Source: Klebsiella pneumoniae
GTDB lineage: Bacteria; Myxococcota_A; UBA796; SXON01
DNA: 33,326 nt
Direction of reading: 5' to 3'
Assembly: GCA_945862325.1 (NCBI GenBank)
Contig: CAMAXZ010000046.1
Coordinates: 1-33,326 of the forward strand
This document shows, one piece after another, positions 1 to 8,160 of the stretch. The translations under genes and the position numbers were made by a program. The notes beneath the pieces are model-generated. The model had not been told where the DNA came from and ran no database searches. It was given only the letters and a program-made list of their open reading frames with translations. How positions within the stretch are numbered: the first letter of the stretch is position 1; each line of letters starts with the position of its first letter.

Positions 1-374
1 GCGGCGACCGGAGCGGGCGCGGCGACCGGCGCGGCCGGGGCCGACGGCGCGGGGGCCGGGGCCGAGGGGGCGGACGCGGCCGACGCACCCGCGCGCAGGG
101 CGCGATATTCGGCCTCGAGGGCGGAGATGTCCTCGCCCGCGGCGCCGAGGATGGCGATCGGCGCGTCCACCTGCACCACCTCGCCCTCCTTGGCGAGCAG
201 TCGGAGGACGACGCCCTTGTCGAACACCTCGATGTCCATGTTCGCCTTGTCCGTCTCGACGGACGCGACCACGGAGCCCGAGGTGACGGTGGCCCCTTCG
301 GCCACGGTCCATTTGCCGAGGGCGCCCTCGGTCATCGTCGGCGTGGCGGCAGGCATGCGCAGGAAGAAGGCCAT
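1..374 (-). CDS. Pyruvate dehydrogenase E2 (dihydrolipoamide acetyltransferase), N-terminal part
   Basis: Partial gene running off the left edge; about 124 codons are visible from an ATG at 374. Residues 1 to about 78 form a lipoyl domain, with the acceptor lysine in ETDKANMDIE (K43). An Ala/Pro-rich flexible linker follows, typical of the swinging arm in E2 proteins. E2 transfers the acetyl group from E1 to CoA and forms the core of the complex. The start overlaps the stop of the E1-beta gene (TGATG), so the two are translationally coupled. The catalytic domain is outside the window. A branched-chain or acetoin dehydrogenase E2 cannot be excluded from the lipoyl domain alone, but the E1 subunits favour pyruvate. 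Confidence 0.9.
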   Translation of the reverse strand, partial: MAFFLRMPAATPTMTEGALGKWTVAEGATVTSGSVVASVETDKANMDIEVFDKGVVLRLLAKEGEVVQVDAPIAILGAAGEDISALEAEYRALRAGASAASAPSAPAPAPSAPAAPVAAPAPVA

Positions 375-1375
375 CAGCGCGCCCCTCCGTTCTTGGTGTT
401 GCGGCCGAGGGTGCGGAGCGCGGCCTCGACGATGCGCTCGGGGGTGATGACCACCTGCTTCTCGAGGATTGTGGCGTACGGCATCGGGACGTCGCGGTTG
501 GTGACCCGGCCGATCGGCGCGTCGAGGAGGTCGAAGCACGACTCCTGCACGCGCGCGACGATCTCTGCGCCGACCCCCGCGAACGCGAAGCCCTCTTGCA
601 CCACCACCATCCGGTGGGTGCGCGCGACGCAGCCGAAGAGCGCCTCGTGGTCGAGCGGGCGGATCGAGCGGAGGTCGAGCACCTGCGCCGACACCCCGGC
701 CTTCTCGAGCTCCGCCGCGGCGAGCAAGCAGTTCGTCACTTGCTTGTTCCAGGTGACGAGGGTCACGTCGGTGCCGTCCCGCTTCAGATCCGCCTTGCCG
801 ATGGGGATGAGGTACTCCTCGTCGGGCACCTCGCCCTTCTGTCCGTAGGTCATCTCCGCTTCGAGGAACAACACGGGGTTGTCGTCGCGGATGGCCGACT
901 TGAGCAGGCCGTAGGCGTCCGCGGGGGTGCTCGGCGCGACGACCTTCAGGCCCGGGAAGTGGGCGTAGAGCGAGTCGACCGCGGTGCTGTGCTGGCTGGC
1001 GAGGTTCTCGGCGGCGCCGTTGGGCCCGCGGAAGACGATGGGCACCTTGTACTGGCCAGCGCTCATCTGGTAGATGCGGGCCGCGTTGTTCACGACCTGG
1101 TCGTACGCGACGAGCGAGAAGTTGAACGTCATGAACTCGATGATCGGGCGCATGCCGGCCATCGCCGCGCCGATGCCGAGGCCGGCGAAGCCGTTCTCGC
1201 TGATCGGCGTGTCGACGACGCGCTGCGGGCCGAACTCCTCGAGCATGCCCTGGCTGACCTTGTAGGCGCCGTCGTACTGCGCGACCTCCTCGCCCATGAG
1301 GAACACGGTGGGGTCGCGGCGCATCTCCTCGACCATCGCGCGGCGGATCGCCTCGCGCATCTGCAGGACCGCCAT
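374..1375 (-). CDS. pdhB: Pyruvate dehydrogenase E1 component, beta subunit
   Basis: 333 aa, the usual length for a separate E1-beta subunit. The N-terminal pyrimidine-binding domain has MGEEVAQYDGAYKVSQGM, close to the pyruvate-type family pattern, followed by the transketolase C-terminal domain (from about residue 200). With E1-alpha it forms the alpha2-beta2 thiamine-diphosphate enzyme that decarboxylates pyruvate and reductively acetylates the E2 lipoyl group. It lies between E1-alpha and E2 in one operon, with a 1-nt separation upstream and a TGATG overlap downstream. The homologous 2-oxoisovalerate E1-beta is the main alternative. Confidence 0.93.
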   Translation of the reverse strand: MAVLQMREAIRRAMVEEMRRDPTVFLMGEEVAQYDGAYKVSQGMLEEFGPQRVVDTPISENGFAGLGIGAAMAGMRPIIEFMTFNFSLVAYDQVVNNAARIYQMSAGQYKVPIVFRGPNGAAENLASQHSTAVDSLYAHFPGLKVVAPSTPADAYGLLKSAIRDDNPVLFLEAEMTYGQKGEVPDEEYLIPIGKADLKRDGTDVTLVTWNKQVTNCLLAAAELEKAGVSAQVLDLRSIRPLDHEALFGCVARTHRMVVVQEGFAFAGVGAEIVARVQESCFDLLDAPIGRVTNRDVPMPYATILEKQVVITPERIVEAALRTLGRNTKNGGAR

Positions 1376-1376
1376 C

Positions 1377-2396
1377 TCAGACCTCCGGAGCGTAGGTGTA
1401 TTCGTAGAGCTCGGCCGGGTCCGGCAGCGGGGAGGCCTCGGCGAACGCCACGGCGTCGTCGGCCTGCGCGTCCACGCGCGCGGCGACGGCGTCGAGCGCG
1501 TCCTGGGCGACCCCGAACGTCCCCGTCAGCCGCGCCGCGGTGAGCGCGAGCGGGTCGCGCTTCTTCGCCGCTTCGAGCTCGCCCGGCTTGCGGTACTTCG
1601 CCGGGTCGGACATCGAGTGGCCGCGGTGCCGGTAGGTGACGGCCTCGACGATGACGGGCCCCTGGCCCGACCGCGCGAACTCCACCGCCGCCGCCATTCG
1701 GTCGCGCACGACCTCGACGTCGAAGCCCTCGAACTGCTCGCGCACCATGCCGACGCCGAGGCCGCGGAGGCTCATGTCGAGCAGCGCCGACTGACGCTCG
1801 ATCGACGTGCCCATCGCGTACCCGTTGTTCTCGCACACGAACACCACGGGGAGCTTCCAGAGCTGAGCCAGGCAGAGCGCCTCGAAGAAGGCGCCCTGGT
1901 GGGCCGCGCCGTCGCCGAAGAAGCACAGCGTGACCGCGCCGGTGCCGAGCTGCTTGTCGGCCCAGGCCGTGCCGGTGGCGAGGGGGACGTGCCCGCCGAC
2001 GATGCCGTAGCCGCCCATGAAGTTGACCGAGGCGTCGAAGAGGTGCATCGAGCCGCCGAGGCCCTTGGTGCAGCCCGTGGCCTTGCCGAAGAGTTCGGCC
2101 ATGACCGCGCGCGCCGAGACGCCCTTGGCCATCGCGTGCCCGTGCTCACGGTAGGCGGCGATCCACTTGTCCTCCGGCCGACAGGCGGCCGCGGCGCCCA
2201 CCGCCACCGACTCCTGGCCGATGTACAGGTGGCAGAACCCGAGGATCTTACGTTGAGAGTAGGCTTTCGCCGCGAGCTCCTCGACGCGGCGGATCAACAG
2301 CATCTGCTCGTAGAGAGCGAGCAGCCCGTCGGCGTCGAGGGGGGCGACCGGGGGCTCCGCGGGCAGGCGCGGAGGGAGCGGAGGGAGTTCGGACAC
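1377..2396 (-). CDS. pdhA: Pyruvate dehydrogenase E1 component, alpha subunit
   Basis: 339 aa from a GTG at 2396. The open frame continues upstream, but those residues are not family-like and run into the divergent apaG gene, so GTG 2396 is chosen. The thiamine diphosphate motif is present: GDGAAHQGAFFEAL near residue 158, then CENNGYAMGTS near residue 187. The region HRGHSMSDPAKYR is the phosphorylation-loop segment typical of E1-alpha. It is the first gene of the minus-strand pdh operon; the 99-bp gap to apaG should hold both divergent promoters. Confidence 0.92.
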   Translation of the reverse strand: MSELPPLPPRLPAEPPVAPLDADGLLALYEQMLLIRRVEELAAKAYSQRKILGFCHLYIGQESVAVGAAAACRPEDKWIAAYREHGHAMAKGVSARAVMAELFGKATGCTKGLGGSMHLFDASVNFMGGYGIVGGHVPLATGTAWADKQLGTGAVTLCFFGDGAAHQGAFFEALCLAQLWKLPVVFVCENNGYAMGTSIERQSALLDMSLRGLGVGMVREQFEGFDVEVVRDRMAAAVEFARSGQGPVIVEAVTYRHRGHSMSDPAKYRKPGELEAAKKRDPLALTAARLTGTFGVAQDALDAVAARVDAQADDAVAFAEASPLPDPAELYEYTYAPEV

Positions 2397-2495
2397 GTCG
2401 GCTCCGTTGGCGGCGGGACGGTATCGCGGATGACGGGGCCGGGGAAGTCCCACCGCGGCGAGCCACGTTACCTTTCGGCGCACGGAGTAGCCGCG

Positions 2496-2879
2496 ATGTC
2501 CGACACCACCACACGGGGCGTGCGGGTCTGCGTGACGCCCGCGTTCCTCGAAGATCAGTCCGAACCGCGCGCGGGGCTGTGGGCGTTCGCGTACGAGGTC
2601 CGCATCGAGAACGCCGGGCCGGACACGGTGCAGCTCCTCAGCCGCCACTGGATCATCACCGACGCCAACGGGCGCGTGGAAGAGGTGCGCGGCGCGGGGG
2701 TCGTCGGCCAACAGCCGCGGCTTCGGCCGGGGGAGGCCTTCGAGTACACGAGCGGCTGCCCGCTGCCGACGCCCATGGGCACGATGCACGGCTCCTACCA
2801 GATGGTGAACCAGCGGGGCGAGCGCTTCGACGCGGTGATCCAGCCCTTCACGCTCGCCGAACCCTACGCGGTGAACTGA
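2496..2879 (+). CDS. apaG: ApaG-family protein
   Basis: 127 aa, full length for ApaG. The protein is a single fibronectin-type-III-like beta sandwich with hallmark segments: AFAYEVRIENAG, QLLSRHWIITDANG, VVGQQPRLRPGEAFEYTSG and MHGSYQMV. Family knowledge links ApaG to the apaH region and to a fold resembling the F-box FBXO3 domain; its biochemical role is unsettled. The ATG at 2496 is chosen over a longer in-frame extension because it gives the conserved family length. Its stop overlaps the next start (TGATG). Confidence 0.93.
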   Translation: MSDTTTRGVRVCVTPAFLEDQSEPRAGLWAFAYEVRIENAGPDTVQLLSRHWIITDANGRVEEVRGAGVVGQQPRLRPGEAFEYTSGCPLPTPMGTMHGSYQMVNQRGERFDAVIQPFTLAEPYAVN

Positions 2880-3220
2880 TGGACGACGCGGCGCTGCGCG
2901 CGCGGGTGGCGGAGCTCGAGGAGCTGGTCGCCGACGAGCCGGACGACGCCGCCGCGCGCTTCATGCTCGGCAACGAGCTCGCGCGCATCGGCGAACACGC
3001 CCGGGCGGCCGCGCACTTCGAGGCGCTCGTCGCCGCGGACCCAGACTACACCGCCGCGTACCGCGGCCTCGGCCGGGCCCGCGTCGCCCTCGGCGACCTC
3101 GAGGGGGCGCGCGCCGTGTTCGAGGCCGGCCTTATCGTCGCGGATCGCACGGGGGACTTGCAGAGCGGCCGCGAGATGGCGAGCTTTCTCCGCAGGTACG
3201 TGGAGCGGACCGGCGAATGA
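2879..3220 (+). CDS. Small TPR-repeat protein
   Basis: 113 aa, starting inside the apaG stop (TGATG). The N-terminus is a short helix (VAELEELVADEPDDAAARF). Two TPR-like helical hairpins follow, with the A/G/Y pattern visible in MLGNELARIGEHARAAAHFEAL and YRGLGRARVALGDLEGARAVF. No signal peptide or membrane segment is seen, so it should be a cytoplasmic scaffold. Coupling to apaG and to the next gene suggests one transcript. The partner is unknown. Confidence 0.8.
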   Translation: MDDAALRARVAELEELVADEPDDAAARFMLGNELARIGEHARAAAHFEALVAADPDYTAAYRGLGRARVALGDLEGARAVFEAGLIVADRTGDLQSGREMASFLRRYVERTGE

Positions 3221-3543
3221 GCGACGACCCGAGAGACGATCGGAAGAGCGAGCCGCCGCGCGCGGATCGCCGCGGCACGCTCCGAGGGCTCCGTCGGCGC
3301 CTGCTCGGCGAAGACGAAGGCGACACGCGCAGCCTGTTCGGCGACGCGCGCGAGGTGATGGGCGCGGTCATCGAAGGCAGCGACAAGGCCCGCACCGAGA
3401 TGGTGAAGGCGGTCGCGCGAGAGGTGCGGATGTACCTCGACGAGCTCGGCCTCAAGGAAGACGTGCGCGCCCTGATGACGAACTACTCCGTCGAGATGAA
3501 GCTCTCGTTGAGCCTCAAGAAGCTCACGGACGCGGAGAAGTGA
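3217..3543 (+). CDS. Small conserved hypothetical protein (helical)
   Basis: 108 aa, starting in the 4-nt ATGA overlap with the TPR gene. The first ~35 residues are charged and Arg-rich. The rest is predicted helical, with the segment SLFGDAREVMGAVIEGSDKA and then a helix around VAREVRMYLDELGLKEDVRALM. I recall similar small proteins in deltaproteobacteria but cannot name a function. Its last 20 bp overlap the 3' end of the convergent MCE gene. Confidence 0.72.
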   Translation: MSDDPRDDRKSEPPRADRRGTLRGLRRRLLGEDEGDTRSLFGDAREVMGAVIEGSDKARTEMVKAVAREVRMYLDELGLKEDVRALMTNYSVEMKLSLSLKKLTDAEK

Positions 3544-4429
3544 GCTTCCGACGTGGCTCGAAGCGGATGAGCACGCCCTCGTCGCGGGTGTAGCGCAGCA
3601 GGTCTTCTTCGGTGATCGCCTCGGCGCGGTCGACGAGCCGTTGCAGGCCGCCGGAGATGCCGTCGACACGGCCGATCGTGGCGCGCCCGTCGCGCACGGC
3701 GGCGAGGATCTCCGCGACGAGGGCGTCGACCTCCTCGGGCGCGACCGAGGCGATCAGCGCGTCGAGGCGCGTGACGACCGTGTCGGCGCGGGCCACGAGC
3801 GGGGGCACCGTCTCCGCCGCGACGCGCACGGCGCGGAGGGCGCCCTCGGCCTCGTCGAGCAGGGACGACAGGCGCGCGGACGCGTCGGCGAGGTCGAGCA
3901 GGGTCTGCTCCGCGTCGGCCAGCATGCGCGCCGGACGGTCGGGATCGGCGCGGATCGGGTCGACGATGGCGCGGATCACCGCCGGGTCGACGGCCCGCAC
4001 GAGGGGCCCGAGCTCGGACACGAGCTCGTCGATCTCCGTCTGCGGGGCGTCGATCGTCACCACCGCGCCGTTCGCGAGCGGCGCCGCGTCGCGCGTCTGC
4101 GGCACGATCTCCAGGTACTTCTCGCCGAGCACGCTGCGCGCGCGCACCCGGAACCGCGCGTCGGCGCGCACCTCCGCCGTGGCGTCGAGCGACACCGTGG
4201 CGCGCGCGACGTCGAAGTCCACGCGCAGCGCGTCCACCCGCCCGACCTCGACGCCCGCGATGCTCGCGATCGCGCCCGCGCCGAGGCCGGCGGCGTCGGG
4301 CATCACCACGTCGATGACGACGCGCTCGCCGGGGCCGCGGAGCGCGCCGACCTGGACGGACATCCACACCAGCACCGCGGCCGCGCCGACCAGGAGCAGC
4401 CCGACGCCGATCTCCTGCGAGCGCGACAT
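3524..4429 (-). CDS. MCE/MlaD-family substrate-binding protein
   Basis: 301 aa. An N-terminal membrane anchor (about residues 5-27, VGLLLVGAAAVLVWMSVQVG) is followed by one MCE domain, including GLGAGAIASIAGVEVGRVDAL and SVLGEKYLEIVP, and then a long helical C-terminal region. MlaD-type proteins form periplasmic hexamers that bind phospholipid and hand it between outer membrane and the MlaFE transporter. The matching ATPase and permeases lie on the same strand at 6588-8906, separated by the plus-strand GGDEF/EAL gene. The gene overlaps the convergent 3217-3543 gene by 20 bp. Confidence 0.88.
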   Translation of the reverse strand: MSRSQEIGVGLLLVGAAAVLVWMSVQVGALRGPGERVVIDVVMPDAAGLGAGAIASIAGVEVGRVDALRVDFDVARATVSLDATAEVRADARFRVRARSVLGEKYLEIVPQTRDAAPLANGAVVTIDAPQTEIDELVSELGPLVRAVDPAVIRAIVDPIRADPDRPARMLADAEQTLLDLADASARLSSLLDEAEGALRAVRVAAETVPPLVARADTVVTRLDALIASVAPEEVDALVAEILAAVRDGRATIGRVDGISGGLQRLVDRAEAITEEDLLRYTRDEGVLIRFEPRRKLTSPRP

Positions 4430-4493
4430 CGCGCGGCGCTATCGCGAGAACCACGGACCCGCTACGCGGACGCTCGCCGGTTACGTCGCCGTC

Positions 4494-4589
4494 GTGACTG
4501 GAAACGTCGAGCTGCAGGGTCTCATCCGGGCGCTCGAGTGGGTGGAACACCCCCTCGAGCTCACCGACGCGGTCGGCGTGTAGGTCTAC
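4494..4589 (+). pseudogene. 5' part of PAS1, cut off by an in-frame TAG
   Basis: From GTG 4494 the frame reads 29 codons ending TDAVGV, then TAG (4581-4583), then VYV NPAW continuing without a frame change into the 671-aa gene. PAS domains typically read ...TDADG.I.YVNPAF..LTGY, so the residues on both sides of the stop belong to one domain. TAG is used as a normal terminator elsewhere in this window (for example 6603-6605 and 14244-14246). A single base change (CAG, GAG or AAG to TAG) or a sequencing error would explain it. Confidence 0.7.
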
Positions 4590-6605
4590 GTGAACCCCGC
4601 GTGGTGTGCCCTCACCGGGTACACGCTCGAGGAGGCGGTGGGCGGCTCCGCCCGCACCCTGCTCCGCACGCTCCGCCGACGGTCCGATTTCTATGACGAC
4701 GTCGACGCCGACCTCGAGCGCGGCCTGGTCTTCCACGGAGAGCTCCAGAGCCGCCGGAAGGGCGGCGTCGAGATGATCAACGCGGTCCACGTGTTTCCGC
4801 TGTCCGACGCGGAGGGGCGGCGGTCCAACTTCATCGTGGTCCGCCAGGACGTGACCCCGCACCGCGAGGCCCGGGCGAACGGACCCGACCTCGAAGGGCA
4901 GCTCGAGCGCGCCGTGCGGGGCGCGAACGACGGCCTGTGGGAGTGGGTGCTGGCGGACGGCCGCGCCCGCGTCTCGGCGCGGTGCCACGAGCTCGCGGAC
5001 CTGCCCGCCCGGATGTTGACGGTCGCCGATGCCGCGGAGGTCCTGCACCCGGAGGACCGCGAGCGCCTCGCGAGCACCTACGGCGACCGCCTCCCGCCTC
5101 GCGAGTCGATCGCGGAAGAAGTGCGCGTGCGCGCACCTCACGGCACGTACCGGTGGGTGCAGGTGCGCGCGACGGTCTTCCGTGACGCATCCGGAGAGGT
5201 CGAGCGGATCGCGGGGGCGATCACCGACATTCAAGCCATGAAGGACGCCGAGGCTCGGGAGATCGCCGCCGCGATGCGGGACCCGGTCACCGGCCTGCCG
5301 GACCGTGGGTTGTTCGTGGTGCGGCTCGCCGAGGCCATCGCCGAGTCCCCCGCGGACGAATCGACCGTCTTCGGGGTGCTCTACGTCGACCTGCGGAAGT
5401 TCAAGCAGGTCAACGACCGCCTGGGGCACGCCGCCGGCGACGCGGTGCTCGTGGCCGTGGGGCAACGTGTCGCGTCGGTGGTGCGGCCCGGGGACACGGT
5501 CGCCCGGCTGGGCGGCGACGAGTTCGGGGTCCTGCTCCGCGCCGTGTACGGGCATGAGCAGCTCGCGGCGGCGGCGGCGCGCATCGAGGCGGCGCTCCGC
5601 GAGGACTTCCTCGTCGACGGTCGCTCCGTGCGCATCGCCGGCGCCGTGGGCGCGGTCGCCGGCGGCGCCAGCAGCACGGTCTACGCCCTGCTGCGCGAGT
5701 CCGACGCGGCGATGTACGCCGCGCGCGCCGCGGGGCGCGAGGGCTTCGTCGTGGCCGACGACACGGTGCGGGCGCTGCTCCATCGACGCGCCCTGCTCGA
5801 GCGCGACCTGCCCGGGGCGCTCGCCTCCGGCGCCATCACCGTCGCGCTGCAGGCCATCGTCCCCATCGGCGGCGGCGCGCCGATCGGCGTCGAGGCGCTC
5901 GCGCGTTGGAACCACCCGGAGGTGGGGGCGGTCCCGCCGCTCGAGTTCTTGCAGATCGCGGACGACCTCGATCTCGGCGGCGTCGTGAGCGCCCGGATCG
6001 CCTCGCTCGCGGTGCAGTGGGCGGTCGAGGCGCGCGCCGCCGGGCTCATGGAGCCGAGCTTCGCGGTTCACGTCAACGCGAGCGCGCGGCAGATCACCGA
6101 CCCGCGCTTTCTCGCCGCCGCGGTCGACGCCGCGCGGACGCTGGAAGGTTGGGCCCGACTCTTCGTGGAGATCACGGAGACGGCGCTCATGGAGCGGCCG
6201 GAGGAGATCGGCGCGACCCTCCGCGCCCTCGCCGTGGAAGGCGTCGGCATCGCGCTCGACGACTTCGGCACGGGATGGTCCTCGCTGGTGCACCTGCGTG
6301 TGTTGCCGGTGGGATGCCTCATGATCGACGGGTCATTTATCGGCGCGGTCACGACGGACCCGAAGGCCGCGGAGATCGTTCGTTCCCTCGCGGCGCTCGC
6401 CCGCGCGCTCGACATCACCGTCGTGGCCGAGGGCGTCGAGTCCTGGGCGGTGGCGCGCGCCGCCGCCGACCTCGGGTGTGGCGCCGCCCAGGGCTACCTG
6501 TACGGGGCCGCGCTCGGCGGCGCGCTCGCGATGTCCCTGTTCGACGACCTCCGGCGCGCCTGGGTGCCCGACGCGCCCCCTTTCGGCTCAGCCGACCCGG
6601 GGTAG
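4590..6605 (+). CDS. PAS-PAS-GGDEF-EAL cyclic-di-GMP signalling protein, with an in-frame TAG in PAS1
   Basis: The uninterrupted frame gives 671 aa from GTG 4590. PAS1 occupies about residues 1-90 and PAS2 about 95-215. The GGDEF domain has DLRKFKQVND, an intact GGDEF near residue 307 and an inhibitory RPGD five residues upstream of it. The EAL domain has VEALARW near residue 433, EITETALM, DDFGTGWSSL and VVAEGVES. Both cyclase and phosphodiesterase signatures therefore look intact. PAS1 lacks its first strand here: the same frame continues upstream from GTG 4494 with clear PAS sequence (LELTDAVGV), broken only by TAG at 4581-4583. The gene is either truncated or carries a recent nonsense change. 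It sits inside the mla gene set on the opposite strand and overlaps mlaF by 18 bp. Confidence 0.88.
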   Translation: MNPAWCALTGYTLEEAVGGSARTLLRTLRRRSDFYDDVDADLERGLVFHGELQSRRKGGVEMINAVHVFPLSDAEGRRSNFIVVRQDVTPHREARANGPDLEGQLERAVRGANDGLWEWVLADGRARVSARCHELADLPARMLTVADAAEVLHPEDRERLASTYGDRLPPRESIAEEVRVRAPHGTYRWVQVRATVFRDASGEVERIAGAITDIQAMKDAEAREIAAAMRDPVTGLPDRGLFVVRLAEAIAESPADESTVFGVLYVDLRKFKQVNDRLGHAAGDAVLVAVGQRVASVVRPGDTVARLGGDEFGVLLRAVYGHEQLAAAAARIEAALREDFLVDGRSVRIAGAVGAVAGGASSTVYALLRESDAAMYAARAAGREGFVVADDTVRALLHRRALLERDLPGALASGAITVALQAIVPIGGGAPIGVEALARWNHPEVGAVPPLEFLQIADDLDLGGVVSARIASLAVQWAVEARAAGLMEPSFAVHVNASARQITDPRFLAAAVDAARTLEGWARLFVEITETALMERPEEIGATLRALAVEGVGIALDDFGTGWSSLVHLRVLPVGCLMIDGSFIGAVTTDPKAAEIVRSLAALARALDITVVAEGVESWAVARAAADLGCGAAQGYLYGAALGGALAMSLFDDLRRAWVPDAPPFGSADPG

Positions 6606-7394
6606 CGCCATCGCCCCCGGGGCGCCGTCCTCTGGAAGCACGAGGTTGCGTCCGAGGAAACGCCGAACGGTGGGGTGGCCTGACCGCGCGACCTCCGCCG
6701 GACTTCCGTGCGCCACGAGCTTGCCGCGGAACAACATCGCGACCGTGTCCGCGATCGACATCGCGCTGACGATGTCGTGGGTGATCACGACGAACGTGAC
6801 CCCGAGTCGCCGCTTCATCTCGAGGATCAACCGGTCGATGGCGTCGGACGTCATCGGATCGAGCCCCGAATTCGGCTCGTCGAAGAGCACGACCTCCGGC
6901 TCGGTGACGATGGCGCGGGCGAGCCCGACCCGCTTGCGCTGCCCGCCGGAGAGCGCGGGCGTCGGCCGGTCGTAGAGCCCGGGCAGCTCGACCATCTCGA
7001 GCACCTGCTCGACGCGGGCGCGCTTCTTCGCGGCCGTGAGGTCCGGTCGGTGTCGATCCAGGGGGAACGCGATGTTTTCGCCGACCGAGAAGGAGTCGAA
7101 CAGCGCGCCGTCCTGGAACAGCATCCCGATGCGGCGGCGGACCGCGAGCAGCTCGTGCGGCCGCGCGCGGGCGACGTCGACGCCGAACACCCGGACCACG
7201 CCCGCGTCCGGCTGGATGAGCCCGACGATGTGCTTGAGCAGCACGCTCTTGCCGGTGCCGCTCGGGCCGATGACGGCGGTGGTCTGGCCCTTCTCGAAGC
7301 GCAGATCGACGCCGTCGAGCACGGTCAGCGCGCCGAAGCGCTTGACCACGCCCTCGAGGACGACCGGGGCGTCGGCACGGTTCGAGGGCTCCAC
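6588..7394 (-). CDS. mlaF: ABC transporter ATPase, MlaF type
   Basis: 268 aa ABC ATPase. Walker A is GPSGTGKS (about residue 45), the signature is LSGGQRKRVGLARAI (about 150) and Walker B is EVVLFDEPNSGLDP (about 170); the switch histidine is in VVITHD. The pattern SGLDPMTSDAIDRLI and the VKRFGALTVLDGVDL start match the MlaF/Ttg2A group. It powers MlaE-type lipid transport at the inner membrane. It follows the two permease genes with a 25-bp gap; its 3' end overlaps the convergent GGDEF/EAL gene. Confidence 0.9.
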   Translation of the reverse strand: MEPSNRADAPVVLEGVVKRFGALTVLDGVDLRFEKGQTTAVIGPSGTGKSVLLKHIVGLIQPDAGVVRVFGVDVARARPHELLAVRRRIGMLFQDGALFDSFSVGENIAFPLDRHRPDLTAAKKRARVEQVLEMVELPGLYDRPTPALSGGQRKRVGLARAIVTEPEVVLFDEPNSGLDPMTSDAIDRLILEMKRRLGVTFVVITHDIVSAMSIADTVAMLFRGKLVAHGSPAEVARSGHPTVRRFLGRNLVLPEDGAPGAMALPRVG

Positions 7395-7419
7395 GGCGCA
7401 CGTGTATCGCGGCCGCGGC

Positions 7420-8160
7420 TCAGCCCCCGTACAGCACCTGGGAGACCACCGCGTTGATCGTCACGATCGCGACGCTGCTCGCCACGACCGCCACGTTCGT
7501 GGCGCGCCCCACGCCCGCGGGGCCGCGCTCGCTGCGGAACCCGCAGAAGCAGCTCACGAGGGCGATGATCGCCCCGAACACCCACGCCTTGAGGACCCCC
7601 GCGCCGAGGTCGACGGGCCGAACGCCCTGCCGCACGAGATCAAGGAACGTCGCGCCGTCCAGGCCGAGCTGCAGCGTGGCGACGGCGAGGCTGCTCAGGA
7701 CGGTCACCGCGATCGCGATGGTGGTGAGCGCCGGCATGACCAGGAGGATCGCGAGCACCCGCGGCACGACGAGCCAGGCGTACGGGTCCACGCCCATGAC
7801 CTCGAGCGCGTCGATCTGCTCGCGGGTGCGCATCACCGCGATCTGGCTCGCCATCTCCGTGCCGGCCTTGGCCGCGACCATCGCGGCCGCGAGGATCGGG
7901 GCGAGCTCCCGCACGCCCGCGAGCGCGACGAAGAGCCCGACGAGGCGCTGGCCGCCGAGCGGTCGGAACGCGCTGTAACCCTGAATCGCAAGGTTCGTCC
8001 CAACGAACAGGCTGATCACGAGGAGCACGGGGAGGGACAGCACCCCGATCCGCCACGCCTCCGTGACCACCGGGCGGCCTTCGACCTGTCCGCCCACCGC
8101 CGCGCGCGCGACGCGGACGACGAAGATGCCGAAGGCTCCGAGGGCGGCGAGGTGGTCCAT
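7420..8160 (-). CDS. MlaE-family permease (second copy)
   Basis: 246 aa from ATG 8160, which overlaps the stop of the upstream permease (TGATG). Five to six hydrophobic segments are visible. MlaE landmarks include VGTNLAIQGY, VRELAPILAAAMVAAKAGTEM and the coupling segment MRTREQIDALEVMGVDPYAWLVVPRV. This is an inner-membrane permease working with the MlaF-type ATPase. The open frame extends further upstream but only as a shadow of the other permease. Confidence 0.9.
   Translation of the reverse strand: MDHLAALGAFGIFVVRVARAAVGGQVEGRPVVTEAWRIGVLSLPVLLVISLFVGTNLAIQGYSAFRPLGGQRLVGLFVALAGVRELAPILAAAMVAAKAGTEMASQIAVMRTREQIDALEVMGVDPYAWLVVPRVLAILLVMPALTTIAIAVTVLSSLAVATLQLGLDGATFLDLVRQGVRPVDLGAGVLKAWVFGAIIALVSCFCGFRSERGPAGVGRATNVAVVASSVAIVTINAVVSQVLYGG

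Noticed and set aside
1296..2495. N-terminal extension of apaG (open frame of 527 codons)
   Set aside because: The extension is antisense to pdhA and has no family similarity; apaG is complete from ATG 2496.
4581..4583. TAG as pyrrolysine or other recoding
   Set aside because: TAG ends several unrelated genes here, and no recoding element was recognised; nonsense mutation or error is simpler.
3483..6293. 936-codon minus-strand open frame
   Set aside because: It is the antisense shadow of the MCE and GGDEF-EAL genes; composition is Arg/Gly/Ala-rich with no domain, as expected from GC-rich antisense frames.
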